Source: Campylobacter concisus (GTDB taxonomy: Bacteria; Campylobacterota; Campylobacteria; Campylobacterales; Campylobacteraceae). Taken from it: a DNA stretch of 64,000 nucleotides. Position 1 is the stretch's first letter, and each line of letters begins with the position of its first letter. Both the position numbers and the translations under genes were made by a program. The stretch is from contig NZ_CP049239.1 of the NCBI RefSeq assembly GCF_015679985.1, positions 1,178,001-1,242,000 on the forward strand. The letters run 5' to 3'. The notes under the pieces are model-generated. The model was not told the origin of the DNA, made no database searches, and saw nothing but the letters and a program-made list of their open reading frames with translations. Shown one piece after another: positions 43,130 to 52,670 of this stretch.

Positions 43130-45062
43130 GTTTTAGCCTCTCATATTCGCTCTCATCGATCACTCGCACGCCTAGCTCATTTGCTTTATCAAGCTTACTG
43201 CCAGCCTCATCGCCAGCTAAGACAAAGTCCGTTTTTTTAGAAACTGAGCTTGAAACCTTTGCGCCAAAACTCTCAAGCTCCGCCTTTATCTCATCCCTTG
43301 GGCGACTTAGCGTGCCAGTTATGACGACCGTTTTGCCACTTAGCGCATTTGAGATGCTCTGCACCTGCGTCACGCTTGGCTGCACGATCTGGCTAAGGTC
43401 TAAAATTTCATCTCTATTTACCTCGGCAAAGTCTATCAAGCTGTTTGCCATCTCCACGCCAAAGCCCTCAAGCGAGGTTAACTCTTCAAAACTAGCGTCA
43501 AGCCAGCCCAGCCCAAAACGACTTGCTAGCTTTTTAGCCGCCACTTCGCCGATGTGCTCGCAGCCAAGACCTGTGATAAAGCGCGATAGCTCCGCACCTT
43601 TGCTAGCCTCTATCGCATTTAAAAGGTTATTTACCTTTTTTTCTTTAAAGCCCTCAAGCACCATGAGATCATCAAATTTAAGACCGTAAATGTCTTTTAT
43701 GCAGGAAATTAGCCCCTTATCAAATAGCAAATTTACGATCGCGTCGCCAAGGCCGTCGATATTTAGGCATTTTTTCGATGCGTAGTGGATTATTGAGCCC
43801 ACCACTCTTGCCCTGCAGCTTAAATTTTGGCACTTTACAAAGACCCCTTCATCAAGCAGGTGCGAGCCGCAAACTGGGCAAAATTTAGGCCTATCAATCG
43901 CTTGCTCGCTGCCATCTCGCCTATCCTTATAAACCTTTGTTATCTTTGGTATAACATCACCTGAGCGGATGATACCGATATAGTCGTTTTTCATAACGCC
44001 AAGGCGCTCGATCTCGTCAAAGTTATGAAGTGTGGCGGATTTTACATTTGCACCATCGATATTTACCTCATCAAGCACGCCAACAGGCGTTACTACGCCG
44101 CTTCTGCCAACTTGAAGTGCGACATCTTTTAGCCTAGTCACCTTTTCAATGGCTGGAAATTTAAACGCCACCATAAATTTTGGAAATCTGACCGTATAGC
44201 CTAGCTCTTCGCAGCGCGTAAGGTCATTTACACGTATCACCATACCATCCATCATCACGCTTTTTGAGTCACGATTTGCCAAAAGCTCGTTGTATGCAGC
44301 CTCAAGCTCGTCTTTTTTTAAAATTTTGAAAAAATCATCTCTTTCAAAGCCAAGATCACGCACAAATTTCATCACCTCGCTGTGATCTTTTAGCCCAAGG
44401 CTCTGCTCGCCCACACCCCAAGGTATGAAAAGTAGCTTTCTTTTAGCAGTCACCGCACTATCAAGCTGTCTTAGGCTTCCGGCAGCTGCATTTCTAGGGT
44501 TTGAAAGCGGCGCCTCACCCTCTTTTGCGCGCTCTGCGTTTAGCAGCTCAAAATCTTCTTTTTTTATAACAACCTCGCCCCTGATTTCAATTAGCCCTTT
44601 GTAATCAATGTTCTTTAAAACAGAATTTATCGTCTTTGCATTTTGCGTCACATCTTCGCCTGTAACGCCATCGCCCCTAGTTATCGCCCTAACCAAAACG
44701 CCGTTTTCGTAAAGCAAATTTAGGCTCGCTCCGTCAAATTTTGGCTCAGCGACAAAGGTTAGATTTTCTTTCTCGCCACGCTTTAGCCACGCATCAAGCT
44801 CAGCTAGATCAAAAATATCTTCCATACTCCACATGCGTTTGATGTGATTAGCCTTGCTAAAGCCCTCTTTTATGGTGCCGCCCACACGTTTTGTAGGTGA
44901 AAAGATAGAAATTTCGCTTGGATTTGCCTGCTCGAAGTCTAGAACTGTGTGATATAGCGCGTCATACTCCTCGTCGCTTGCAAGTGGCTCGTCATCGTCG
45001 TAGTAGGCCTTTGCCCACGCATTTAGCATATCTACCGCTTTTTCGTACTCTTGTTTTGTCAT
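43119..45062 (-). CDS. ligA: NAD-dependent DNA ligase
   Basis: A 647-residue essential replication ligase. Order: adenylation domain with the AMP-lysine motif VAEPKFDGASLNL (about 105-117), SLRQLDS, GRSGVVTPVG oligonucleotide-binding domain, a four-Cys zinc finger (CPVCGSH and CQNLSCR), helix-hairpin-helix repeats, and a C-terminal BRCT domain (SGKTVVITGTLSRPRDEIKA). ATG 45062 has GGAG 5 bp upstream; the frame to 45086 adds eight residues with no ribosome site. Follows the NADAR-like gene by 41 bp. Confidence 0.97.
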   Translation of the reverse strand: MTKQEYEKAVDMLNAWAKAYYDDDEPLASDEEYDALYHTVLDFEQANPSEISIFSPTKRVGGTIKEGFSKANHIKRMWSMEDIFDLAELDAWLKRGEKENLTFVAEPKFDGASLNLLYENGVLVRAITRGDGVTGEDVTQNAKTINSVLKNIDYKGLIEIRGEVVIKKEDFELLNAERAKEGEAPLSNPRNAAAGSLRQLDSAVTAKRKLLFIPWGVGEQSLGLKDHSEVMKFVRDLGFERDDFFKILKKDELEAAYNELLANRDSKSVMMDGMVIRVNDLTRCEELGYTVRFPKFMVAFKFPAIEKVTRLKDVALQVGRSGVVTPVGVLDEVNIDGANVKSATLHNFDEIERLGVMKNDYIGIIRSGDVIPKITKVYKDRRDGSEQAIDRPKFCPVCGSHLLDEGVFVKCQNLSCRARVVGSIIHYASKKCLNIDGLGDAIVNLLFDKGLISCIKDIYGLKFDDLMVLEGFKEKKVNNLLNAIEASKGAELSRFITGLGCEHIGEVAAKKLASRFGLGWLDASFEELTSLEGFGVEMANSLIDFAEVNRDEILDLSQIVQPSVTQVQSISNALSGKTVVITGTLSRPRDEIKAELESFGAKVSSSVSKKTDFVLAGDEAGSKLDKANELGVRVIDESEYERLKLEV

Positions 45063-45103
45063 TTTTGCTCCAAATTTACACCGCATTTTATCTTAAACAT
45101 GCT

Positions 45104-45535
45104 TTATAAATGATCCCAATTTAGCTCTCTTGCGTCACATAAATGGACATTTTTATAGACCTTTACAATCTCGTCCCTAGCCCTCATCAGCGCAAAGTCA
45201 AGCAAATTTTGCCCACGCCACTTCATAGGATTTTGCGCATTTTCATCGTTTGCAACCAAACCTATGCCCCAAATTTTATCAACAGGGCTTGCCTCGACTA
45301 AAATTTTACTCCCTGTCCGAAGCAAAAAATCACGCAAAGAGACATTTTGGCTAAATTTTAGATAGCTCGCATTTAGCACGACGCCAAATTTGATCTCATC
45401 CCAGACCTTAGCGTCAAAGCCTCGCACCTGTCTACCAAGTGCCTTCATCTGCGCTGGATCTTTGGCGGACAAAATTTGCTCCAACGCCTCTTTATCACCA
45501 AAGCACTTAGCCTTTTTAGCCTTACACTCTACCAA
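45104..45535 (-). CDS. NADAR-family protein, N-terminally truncated
   Basis: A 143-residue fragment of a NADAR/YbiA-type protein (riboflavin-intermediate or nucleotide N-glycosidase family). The C-terminal two thirds match well: ALGRQVRGFDAKVWDEIKFG, LLRTGSKILVEASPVDKIWG and MKWRGQNLLDFALMRARDEI. Members normally start with about 25-30 more residues (an NF.P-F strand and a SVEH-like motif). Here only a TTG (45535) inside the folP stop is available, and the open frame upstream ends at TGA after 15 more codons without a start. It is therefore likely shortened or decayed. It lies between folP and ligA. Confidence 0.65.
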   Translation of the reverse strand: MVECKAKKAKCFGDKEALEQILSAKDPAQMKALGRQVRGFDAKVWDEIKFGVVLNASYLKFSQNVSLRDFLLRTGSKILVEASPVDKIWGIGLVANDENAQNPMKWRGQNLLDFALMRARDEIVKVYKNVHLCDARELNWDHL

Positions 45536-46668
45536 AGCGTGGCTTGGCTCATCGCCTCGTGCATATCAAAAAGCTGTCTGTGCTCGGCCACATCGTGCGT
45601 TCTTATGATCTGCGCGCCGTTTTCGAAGGCTTTTAAGTGCAGATAAAGTGAGCCTGGCAAGCGCTCCTTAACCTCGCTTTTATAGTAGTGGTTTATGACT
45701 GATTTGCGGCTGGCACCTACTAGTAGTGGGCAGCCAAATTTTAAAAAATGCTCCAAATGCTTGATAAGCAATAAATTTTGTTCAGCCGTCTTGCCAAAGC
45801 CAATACCCACATCAAGCACTAGCTTTTTGGCACCAAGCTCCTTTGCTAGGGCTATCTTTTGCTCAAAAAAGTCTGCTATCTCGCCGATTAAGTCATTATA
45901 TTTTGGTGCGACCTGCATAGTCGCAGGATCGCCTTGCATATGCATCATGCAAAACTCAGCGTCATATCGCGCTGCAAGCGTGGCAAGTGAGGCGTTTGCA
46001 GTGATGTCATTTATCATTTTAAAGCCATGACTTAGGGCAAATTCAAGGCAATAAGGATCAAAGCTATCAAGGCTAAATTTCGCCCTTTCATGTAAATTTA
46101 GCTTGTAAATTTCCTCTACGATATCCTTTATGCGTCTAAATTCCTCTTCACGACCGCAATACTCGCTCCCTGGCCTTGAGCTAACGCCACCAAGGTCGAT
46201 ATAGTATGCACCCGCTTCTATCATGTATTCTATTTTTGAAATACCATTTTGCGTATTTATGCGGCTTTGCTCGTTAAAACTATCTGTGTTTATGTTTGCA
46301 ACGCCCATTATAAGAGGCTTTGTCGGCTTTATAAATTTTGTCTCTAAAAAGGCTGCCAAATTTTTAAGTCCAAAGTCTTGCAACTTCTCTTTTTTAGCTA
46401 GCTGCCTAAGCTGTGCATCTGTCGCCATTAGTAAGGCTTTATTTAGACTCTGCTTACCCAAAATCGTATCTTTATGCGTCACAAGCTCAGCTCCAACACT
46501 AAGTGCATCTTGCTTTAGGATATTTGCCGCTGGGGTTTTTATCTCATCTATAAATATAAAATTTATCTCGCTCTTTTCATGCATAAGCTTCGCACCAGCA
46601 GGGCTTGGCGAGATAGCTTTGCAAATTTCATCAAAGTCGCTTTTGTTATCTATCTTATAAAATTTCAA
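45529..46668 (-). CDS. folP: Dihydropteroate synthase
   Basis: A 379-residue folate enzyme and sulfonamide target. Residues 1-115 are an N-terminal extension also seen in C. jejuni; the TIM-barrel core begins LIMGVANINTDSFNEQSRI. Then SSRPGSEYC, FKMINDITANA, MMHMQGDPATM, KLVLDVGIGFGKTAEQN, VGASRKSVIN and IIRTHDVAEHRQL follow. It overlaps holB by 4 bp and the NADAR-like gene by 7 bp. The conserved phosphate- and pterin-binding residues look intact. Confidence 0.96.
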   Translation of the reverse strand: MKFYKIDNKSDFDEICKAISPSPAGAKLMHEKSEINFIFIDEIKTPAANILKQDALSVGAELVTHKDTILGKQSLNKALLMATDAQLRQLAKKEKLQDFGLKNLAAFLETKFIKPTKPLIMGVANINTDSFNEQSRINTQNGISKIEYMIEAGAYYIDLGGVSSRPGSEYCGREEEFRRIKDIVEEIYKLNLHERAKFSLDSFDPYCLEFALSHGFKMINDITANASLATLAARYDAEFCMMHMQGDPATMQVAPKYNDLIGEIADFFEQKIALAKELGAKKLVLDVGIGFGKTAEQNLLLIKHLEHFLKFGCPLLVGASRKSVINHYYKSEVKERLPGSLYLHLKAFENGAQIIRTHDVAEHRQLFDMHEAMSQATLW

Positions 46669-47285
46669 CGTCGTCCTTTTTGAAATATAGTAAGCAGTAG
46701 TGGCGTTAGCACGGCGTGAGACTTGGCATTTAGATCTGCTAGCCTTATAAGCGAGAAAAAATAATCCATCTCATCGCCGCTAAATTTATACCCACTATCA
46801 ACCGCCTTTGTCACGATAATACCAATAAGCTCTTTTAACTCGTTTTTGCCAAATTTCTGTGCTTGCTCGTCTGCGATCTTTTGATCGATAAAGCTTGTTA
46901 GCTCTTTTAGGCTAAGCGATTTTAAATTTAGATCAAGAGTTATTTTTGGCTTTTTTGTGAGGTTATTTTCTATGAGCATTCTTGATCTAATCGTTGGTAG
47001 AAGTAAATTTTTACTCTGCGTTACTATTATAAATTTGATATTTCTTGGAGGCTCTTCGATGATCTTTAAAAGTGCATTTTGGGCCTCTGTCCTAAAAGAA
47101 TTAGCATTTATTACTAAAATTTTTTCATCTTTTTCAGCAATGTAAGCTTCTGCGATAACCTCTTTTGCATTTTCTAGCAAAAAATCATCGCTTATAAAAA
47201 ATCTTAGATTATTTACGCCAAACTCGCTTTCAAGCTTGGCTTTTAAACTTTCAAAATCGCTTGTAACGACGATTTTATTAAGCAT
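46665..47285 (-). CDS. holB: DNA polymerase III delta' subunit (short form)
   Basis: A 206-residue clamp-loader-like protein with the family segment LVINANSFRTEAQNALLKIIEEPP and LLLPTIRSRM (the Ser-Arg-Cys/Met sensor). It lacks the usual Walker A, as for delta'. It is much shorter than E. coli HolB (334 residues), as usual in campylobacters. It abuts hobA exactly (no gap) and overlaps folP by 4 bp, so it sits with replication-initiation and folate genes. Confidence 0.85.
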   Translation of the reverse strand: MLNKIVVTSDFESLKAKLESEFGVNNLRFFISDDFLLENAKEVIAEAYIAEKDEKILVINANSFRTEAQNALLKIIEEPPRNIKFIIVTQSKNLLLPTIRSRMLIENNLTKKPKITLDLNLKSLSLKELTSFIDQKIADEQAQKFGKNELKELIGIIVTKAVDSGYKFSGDEMDYFFSLIRLADLNAKSHAVLTPLLLTIFQKGRR

Positions 47286-47828
47286 TTAGAGTATCACCTT
47301 GGCAAAGAGTGCCGCATCGATGCTTTTATCAAAAATTTTGCAAAGACTTATTAGTTTAACGTCTAAATTTTCATCGCTTGAGCTAAGAGTAAAGCTATTT
47401 TGTGCCTGCTCGTCAAATAGCCACATATAACTATCCTCATCACTTTTGGCTAAATTCGCATATCTATCAAGGCTCTTTCCGATATAAAAAAACAAGTATC
47501 CGTTTGGAAAAGCAAGACTTAGCATATCTTTTAGAAGCTGCTTTTGCTCATTTGTCTCTATCTCATCAAGCGATGGATAAAGCGATCTTAGGCTAAAAAA
47601 TGGCAAAAATGGCCTAATGCTTTTTGAATGGTTCATCTTTTTTAAAAGATAAATTTCAAACCATCTTCGCTCTTCATCGCTTATAGTTATAAAAGCCCTT
47701 CCTTCAAGTAAAAATTTAAGCCTAGATGCAAGCAAAGGTGTCCATTCAACACGCCTTTCCTCCATCCAGCTCATCAAAGGACCTTCGTCCCTAATAGCCT
47801 TTAACGTCCACTGAATAAAATCTTGCAT
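47286..47828 (-). CDS. hobA: HobA, DnaA-associating initiation protein
   Basis: A 180-residue epsilonproteobacterial protein that binds DnaA and promotes orisome formation at oriC. It is a structural counterpart of DiaA without sugar-isomerase activity. Characteristic features are the N-terminus MQDFIQWTLKAIRDEG and the SLRSLYPSLDEIE region. It overlaps the lysC stop by 1 bp (TAATG) and is followed immediately by holB. The identification also rests on the lysC-hobA-holB-folP order known from C. jejuni. Confidence 0.88.
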   Translation of the reverse strand: MQDFIQWTLKAIRDEGPLMSWMEERRVEWTPLLASRLKFLLEGRAFITISDEERRWFEIYLLKKMNHSKSIRPFLPFFSLRSLYPSLDEIETNEQKQLLKDMLSLAFPNGYLFFYIGKSLDRYANLAKSDEDSYMWLFDEQAQNSFTLSSSDENLDVKLISLCKIFDKSIDAALFAKVIL

Positions 47829-49030
47829 TATTTATCTAGCTTATAAGCATCATGAAGTACACGAACCGCTAGCTCACCATATTTTTGATCAACGATCATT
47901 GAAATTTTTATCTCGCTTGTTGAGATCATTTGGATATTTATGCCCTCTTTTGCAAGCGTTTCAAACGCTAGACATGCTACGCCGCTATGGCTCTTCATGC
48001 CAACGCCAATAACTGAAACTTTCACGATCGCATCATCAAATTCTATATGTTTTGCGGCCGAGAGCTTTTGCATAGTCTCTTTTGCTAGTTCAAGCTCATT
48101 TTGTGGTACTGTAAAGCCTAAATTTGTAGTACCGTCATGTCCTACGTTTTGAATTATCATATCTACATTTATGTTTTCATGAGCTAAAGCTGTAAAAATT
48201 TCTGCTGCAATGCCAGGTTTATCAACTACGCCTCTTAGTGTTACTCTTGCTTGATTTTTATCTAGTGCTATTCCGCTTACTAAAACTGCTTCCATATTGT
48301 CATCTTCCTTTGCTATTAATGTACCTTCGTTGTGATTAAAGCTACTTCTTGTAATGAGTTTTACATTTAGTTTTTTTGCCAGCTCGACTGAGCGATTTTG
48401 TAGCACCTTTGCCCCAGCAGAAGCGAGCTCTAGCATCTCATCATAGCTTATCTTCTCAAGTTTTTTTGCCTTTTTTTCTATCCTTGGATCAGTCGTATAA
48501 ACGCCATCAACATCGGTAAAAATTTCGCATAGATCAGCATCAAGCGCCCCTGCTAATGCAACTGCACTAAGATCACTACCACCTCTACCAAGGGTTGTGA
48601 TATTACCTTTTTCATCTATACCTTGAAAGCCAGCTACAACTACGATTTTGCCAGCTTTTAGCTCAGATTTTAGCCTAGCAGTCTCTATCCTTTCGATCCT
48701 TGCTTTTGTATGAATATCATCAGTAATTATGCCTGCCATCGCACCTGTCATACCCACACATGCATAGCCTTTTGCATTAAGTGCGATCGTTAAAAGCGCG
48801 GTCGTTACTTGCTCTCCAGAGCTTAAAAGCATATCAGTGGCGACGCCATCTGGATGTTTTGAAAAATACTCACTATATTCAACCAATTGATTTGTAACTC
48901 CGCTCATCGCAGAAACTACCACAACTACGTCTGCACCGCTATTTTTTGTCTCAATAACTCTATTTGCCACAGCTTCGATGCGTTCAAGTGTTCCTACGCT
49001 AGTTCCGCCAAATTTTTGAACGATCAACAT
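47828..49030 (-). CDS. lysC: Aspartate kinase
   Basis: A 400-residue enzyme phosphorylating aspartate, first step towards lysine, threonine and methionine. Motifs: IVQKFGGTSVG, VVVVSAMSGVTNQL, TTLGRGGSDLSAVALA, then two C-terminal ACT domains (IALDKNQARVTLRGV, DDAIVKVSVIGVGMKSHSG) for feedback by amino acids. The start is ATG 49030 in a TGATG overlap with the rppH stop; the apparent TTG one codon earlier is not needed. thrC at 19-21 kb is downstream in the same pathway. Confidence 0.97.
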   Translation of the reverse strand: MLIVQKFGGTSVGTLERIEAVANRVIETKNSGADVVVVVSAMSGVTNQLVEYSEYFSKHPDGVATDMLLSSGEQVTTALLTIALNAKGYACVGMTGAMAGIITDDIHTKARIERIETARLKSELKAGKIVVVAGFQGIDEKGNITTLGRGGSDLSAVALAGALDADLCEIFTDVDGVYTTDPRIEKKAKKLEKISYDEMLELASAGAKVLQNRSVELAKKLNVKLITRSSFNHNEGTLIAKEDDNMEAVLVSGIALDKNQARVTLRGVVDKPGIAAEIFTALAHENINVDMIIQNVGHDGTTNLGFTVPQNELELAKETMQKLSAAKHIEFDDAIVKVSVIGVGMKSHSGVACLAFETLAKEGINIQMISTSEIKISMIVDQKYGELAVRVLHDAYKLDK

Positions 49031-49494
49031 CAAAAATATCCTTTCTCTTTAAAATAACTCAAAACCTTTTCATAAATAGGCTTTTTAAAGTGATTTATAC
49101 CCTCTAAACTTCTACCAAAATCTACAAATTTATACTCGCTAAACTCTGGATGCTCTGTCTTTAAATTTATGCTGGCACCATTTTTAAGTCTAACCAAAAA
49201 ATATTTTTGCGTCTGTCCATCAAATGGATAAAATTTCTTTGCCGCGTTTGCTGGAAAGTCGTAGCTTAGCCACTGCGGATACTCATCTAAGATATCGATT
49301 TTATTAGTTCCGATCTCTTCTTTAAGCTCCCTTTTTAAGGCCTGCTTTGGACTCTCACCTTCATCTATCCCACCTTGAGGAAACTGCCAAATATCGTCCA
49401 TATCCACCCTTTTTGCGACTAAAATTTCACATTTAAATGGATACAAGCTAGACAAAATAACAGCTGCCACATTTGGTCTGTATTTTTTTTGCAT
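49030..49494 (-). CDS. rppH: RNA pyrophosphohydrolase
   Basis: A 154-residue Nudix hydrolase that removes 5' pyrophosphate from mRNA to trigger decay. The Nudix box is GGIDEGESPKQALKRELKEE followed by IG, complete. N-terminus YRPNVAAVILSSLYPFKCEI, and FPQGGIDEGES is typical of RppH/YgdP. First gene of the run rppH-lysC-hobA-holB-folP-NADAR-ligA-tlyA-ribF-cmoA; the preceding gap to the PepSY gene is 63 bp. Confidence 0.94.
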   Translation of the reverse strand: MQKKYRPNVAAVILSSLYPFKCEILVAKRVDMDDIWQFPQGGIDEGESPKQALKRELKEEIGTNKIDILDEYPQWLSYDFPANAAKKFYPFDGQTQKYFLVRLKNGASINLKTEHPEFSEYKFVDFGRSLEGINHFKKPIYEKVLSYFKEKGYF

Positions 49495-49557
49495 GATTTT
49501 TCCAAAAATTTTATTTGGGATAATAACTAAAAAGAGTTAAGAGATAGATAAATAAGA

Positions 49558-50655
49558 CTACTTTTTACGCCGTTTGTAGTAAATCACACAGCCGCTAAAA
49601 AGTAGCACGCCCACTCCACAAGAAGCCATAAAAAAGATAAATTTTCCGGCCTCTCCGAATGTATATCCAGCGTGCAGATCAAGCATAAATTTATAAATTT
49701 CAAAAGATTTTGGCATGGTGTTTTTTAAAATTTCTCCACTTGCCGTATCGACCGCAAGTCTAACGCCATCACTCTCACTAGCGCCTTTTGGCAAGTAAAA
49801 GATCATAAATTTTACGCCGTCTTTGTTGAGGATAAAATTTAAAGCGTCAAACTCATTTCCAAATTTTAAAGTAAAAATTTCATAAGCTTTTTTAAGATTT
49901 TCTACCTTTTGCTCATCATTTAGGCTAAAACCATTTTTGCTAGTAAAATTTGGCTTTTTAAATACCTTCTCTTCGCCACAAATTTGATTTATAACCTTAG
50001 CAAATTTCTCATAAGAAAAGTATAGACCGCTAAAACAGATAATAAGCAAAATGGCCCCCAAATAAAGCCCTAAAAATCCATGCAGTGAATATAAAAATGC
50101 AAATTTCTTTGCCTTTAGATTTAGCTTAAAGGCGCTAATAAATTTGCTTCTAAATCTCCAAAATTGTATAAACGCTCCAGTTAATAAAACCGCAAGTAGT
50201 GCAAGCGTCGAAATCGCCACTAATTCACTTGCAAATTTAGATAAATTTTCATTTTTAAATAGAGCTAGTCCTAGATTTTTATGTAAATTTAAAGCTAGCC
50301 CTATAAATTTTTCCACACTATTTTCAGAGACTACCTCGCCTGTATAAGGATCTACAAAGAATGACTTAAACTCGCCACTCTCGCTTGTGCCACTTACCAC
50401 ATAAGCTCTATTTGCATCGCCTTTTATCTTTATATAACTAAGGTTAAAATTTGGCCAAGTCTTACTAAAGACCTTTAAAATTTCATCTATTTTTAAAGCA
50501 CTTTTATTAGTTGCTATGTCTATCTCATCTTTGCTAAAAGCCTCAATTATCTCATCATGGTACGAAATAATCGCTCCACTAATTGAGATTATCAAAAGCG
50601 GTAAAGAAAAGATAAGAGCTAAAATTAAGTGAAATTTCCGCCAAATTTTAAACAT
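49558..50655 (-). CDS. PepSY-associated transmembrane protein (iron reductase-like)
   Basis: A 365-residue inner-membrane protein with four predicted helices: 10-32, about 140-165, 190-212 and 335-358. The N-terminal His in WRKFHLILALIFSLPLL and the YSLHGFLGLYLGAILLIICFSG region carry likely heme- or metal-binding His. PepSY-like periplasmic segments lie between. Proteins of this family encoded beside TonB receptors are thought to reduce or release iron from siderophores in the periplasm. It is 1 bp behind the receptor gene, so they form an operon. Confidence 0.85.
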   Translation of the reverse strand: MFKIWRKFHLILALIFSLPLLIISISGAIISYHDEIIEAFSKDEIDIATNKSALKIDEILKVFSKTWPNFNLSYIKIKGDANRAYVVSGTSESGEFKSFFVDPYTGEVVSENSVEKFIGLALNLHKNLGLALFKNENLSKFASELVAISTLALLAVLLTGAFIQFWRFRSKFISAFKLNLKAKKFAFLYSLHGFLGLYLGAILLIICFSGLYFSYEKFAKVINQICGEEKVFKKPNFTSKNGFSLNDEQKVENLKKAYEIFTLKFGNEFDALNFILNKDGVKFMIFYLPKGASESDGVRLAVDTASGEILKNTMPKSFEIYKFMLDLHAGYTFGEAGKFIFFMASCGVGVLLFSGCVIYYKRRKK

Positions 50656-50656
50656 T

Positions 50657-52603
50657 TTAAAACTTCAAATTAAAGCCAAGCTCGATCTTTTGTCCATCGA
50701 CTATCAAAACATCATATCTGCCTGATCTTGTCGTAAAAAACTCGTTAAAGAGATTATAGACGCTTAAGTTTAGGCTGAAATTTTTAGTTACATTATAGTT
50801 TATGCCAAGATCTGCGATAACGTAAGCCCTCATATCATCAGCATAGCTAAATGAGTTTTTAGTTCTACCATAATAATTTATCTGTGACCAGAAATTTAGC
50901 CATCTATTTAGCTCATAATTTGCTCCAAATTTAAATGTATGAAGCGGATAGTTGTTTAAGCTTTTACCAACTTCTGATCCATCTTTTTGTTTTGATTTTG
51001 TATAAACATAGCTTTGATTTAACCTGAGAGCATTTGTCACCTGCCACTCATTTGTTAGCTCAACTCCATAAATTTCAGCTTTACCGATATTTATACTCTC
51101 CCAAATACCATTTGGATAAATTTTGCCTTTATGCCTGCAAACACTGCCTCTTGAGCATATAGGCCTGTAACTTAGCATATCTTTAAAACTTGTGTAAAAG
51201 CCAGTTAAAGACGTTTCAAAACCTTCATTGTTATTATAAACGCCACCAAATTCATAACTTACGCTTGTCTCTGGCTTAAGACTACTTCTACCAAGCTGTG
51301 CTCCACGTCCTCCGGCAAATGGCAAAGCAAGATCTTGCGTGCGCTGCTTGATATCAGGTGTCGCATAACCTGTGCTAACTCCGCCTTTTAGGGCAAAAAA
51401 GTCATTTAAGTTATAGATACCATAAATTCTTGGTGAAACGTGCGAACCATAGTTCTCATCGTAGTTATAGCGAATTCCTGTGCTTAAGATAAAGTCTTTT
51501 ATAAGGCGATAATCATCTTCAGCATAGACCGAATAATCATACCTTTTTACATTCGCAGCGTCCGCTGTGGTTGCCTTTTCATCTAGCTTTTCTCTTTTAG
51601 CATTTATTCCTAATGTAAAGGCGTTATTATCAGTAAAATATGAGCCTTTTGTATCAAAATTTAGAGTCTTTAGCGTCAAATTTTGTTGAGCTGTCTCTTT
51701 TAGCTTGCCATAAGATAAATAGCTTTGAAGCAAGATATTGTCAAGCCTTGCTTCGTGGCTTAAATTTATCACATCGCCTTTTATTCTCTCGCTAGCAACT
51801 GAGTTAGTGCCAGTTGATAGTGTTTTGCCTTTAGTTCTTTTATATTTCACATCGCTTCTTGCAAGCTCAAGCGTAAGATCATTATTTTCATTTGGCTTCA
51901 AAAATAGCTTCGCACCAAAATTTCTATCCTTTTGCTCTCTGTTTGCATAAGAAATTTTATCTTCTGATTTATTTAAATTTTTACCATAAACAGAAACACT
52001 TAAAACATCATCAATTAGTCCAGAGTGCAAATAAAGGCTATTGTAAAGCTCACCGCTTATATTTTTATTTCTAGCAAATTTATAGCTTGAGCCAAGATTT
52101 GCGCCAAATTCATTGCTAAACTCATCTGTAATGATATTTATAACTCCGCCTAGCGCGTCACTTCCATAAAGCGAGCTCATAGGTCCACGTATCACTTCAA
52201 TACGGCTTATCGCACTTGCTGGCGGAATGAAACTATATGAGCCTCCAACGCTTCTAAGCCCTTTATAGGCGTTATCGCCTGGTACTGGCATGCCATTTAC
52301 TAAAATTTTAGTAAATCTTGGAGAGAATCCACGTATAGAAATTCCTCGTCTATTTGCCGCTTCGGGAGTCGTTCCAAAAAGACTTGGGATATCCTTTGTC
52401 ATGCTCTCGATATCTTTGTGATTTTTCTTTTCTAATGCCTCTTTGGTTATAACGCTAAGCGTTGCTGGTGCGTCTTTGATATTTTGCTCAAATCCTGTCG
52501 CACTTACTACTTTAACTTCTGGTAGAACCTTATCTTCATTTGCAAAAAGCGGTAAATTTATAAAAATTGCCGCACAAATAGAAATTTTTAATGCACTTTT
52601 CAC
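50657..52603 (-). CDS. TonB-dependent outer-membrane receptor (siderophore/iron)
   Basis: A 648-residue receptor. Signal peptide MKSALKISICAAIFINLPLFA, TonB-box-like PEVKVVSATG, a plug domain (about 45-160: RRGISIRGFSPRFTKILVNG, RIEVIRGPMSSLYGSDALGG, NIITDEF) and a 22-stranded barrel ending ELGFNLKF. The plug and FepA/CfrA-like layout suggest a catecholate or similar siderophore; the ligand is not decidable. GTG start with GGAG 5 bp upstream. A Fur-like site covers its -35 region, and the AraC-type gene is divergent. Confidence 0.93.
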   Translation of the reverse strand: MKSALKISICAAIFINLPLFANEDKVLPEVKVVSATGFEQNIKDAPATLSVITKEALEKKNHKDIESMTKDIPSLFGTTPEAANRRGISIRGFSPRFTKILVNGMPVPGDNAYKGLRSVGGSYSFIPPASAISRIEVIRGPMSSLYGSDALGGVINIITDEFSNEFGANLGSSYKFARNKNISGELYNSLYLHSGLIDDVLSVSVYGKNLNKSEDKISYANREQKDRNFGAKLFLKPNENNDLTLELARSDVKYKRTKGKTLSTGTNSVASERIKGDVINLSHEARLDNILLQSYLSYGKLKETAQQNLTLKTLNFDTKGSYFTDNNAFTLGINAKREKLDEKATTADAANVKRYDYSVYAEDDYRLIKDFILSTGIRYNYDENYGSHVSPRIYGIYNLNDFFALKGGVSTGYATPDIKQRTQDLALPFAGGRGAQLGRSSLKPETSVSYEFGGVYNNNEGFETSLTGFYTSFKDMLSYRPICSRGSVCRHKGKIYPNGIWESINIGKAEIYGVELTNEWQVTNALRLNQSYVYTKSKQKDGSEVGKSLNNYPLHTFKFGANYELNRWLNFWSQINYYGRTKNSFSYADDMRAYVIADLGINYNVTKNFSLNLSVYNLFNEFFTTRSGRYDVLIVDGQKIELGFNLKF

Positions 52604-52631
52604 AAAAACTCCTTATAAAAATTTAATACAC

Positions 52632-52661
52632 ATTTTACTAAAATTAAATAATCGTTATCAA
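52632..52661 (-). promoter_or_regulatory. Promoter of the TonB receptor operon
   Basis: Minus-strand TTGATA (52661-52656), 18-bp spacer, TAAAAT (52637-52632). The -35 hexamer lies inside the Fur-like site; a transcript would have a leader of about 22 bases before the GTG start. Confidence 0.6.
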
Positions 52662-52665
52662 TATC
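52647..52665. promoter_or_regulatory. Fur box of the TonB receptor/AraC region
   Basis: On the minus strand this 19-bp sequence matches GATAATGATAATCATTATC at 15 of 19 positions and overlaps the receptor -35 element. Confidence 0.78.
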
Positions 52666-52670
52666 ATACG

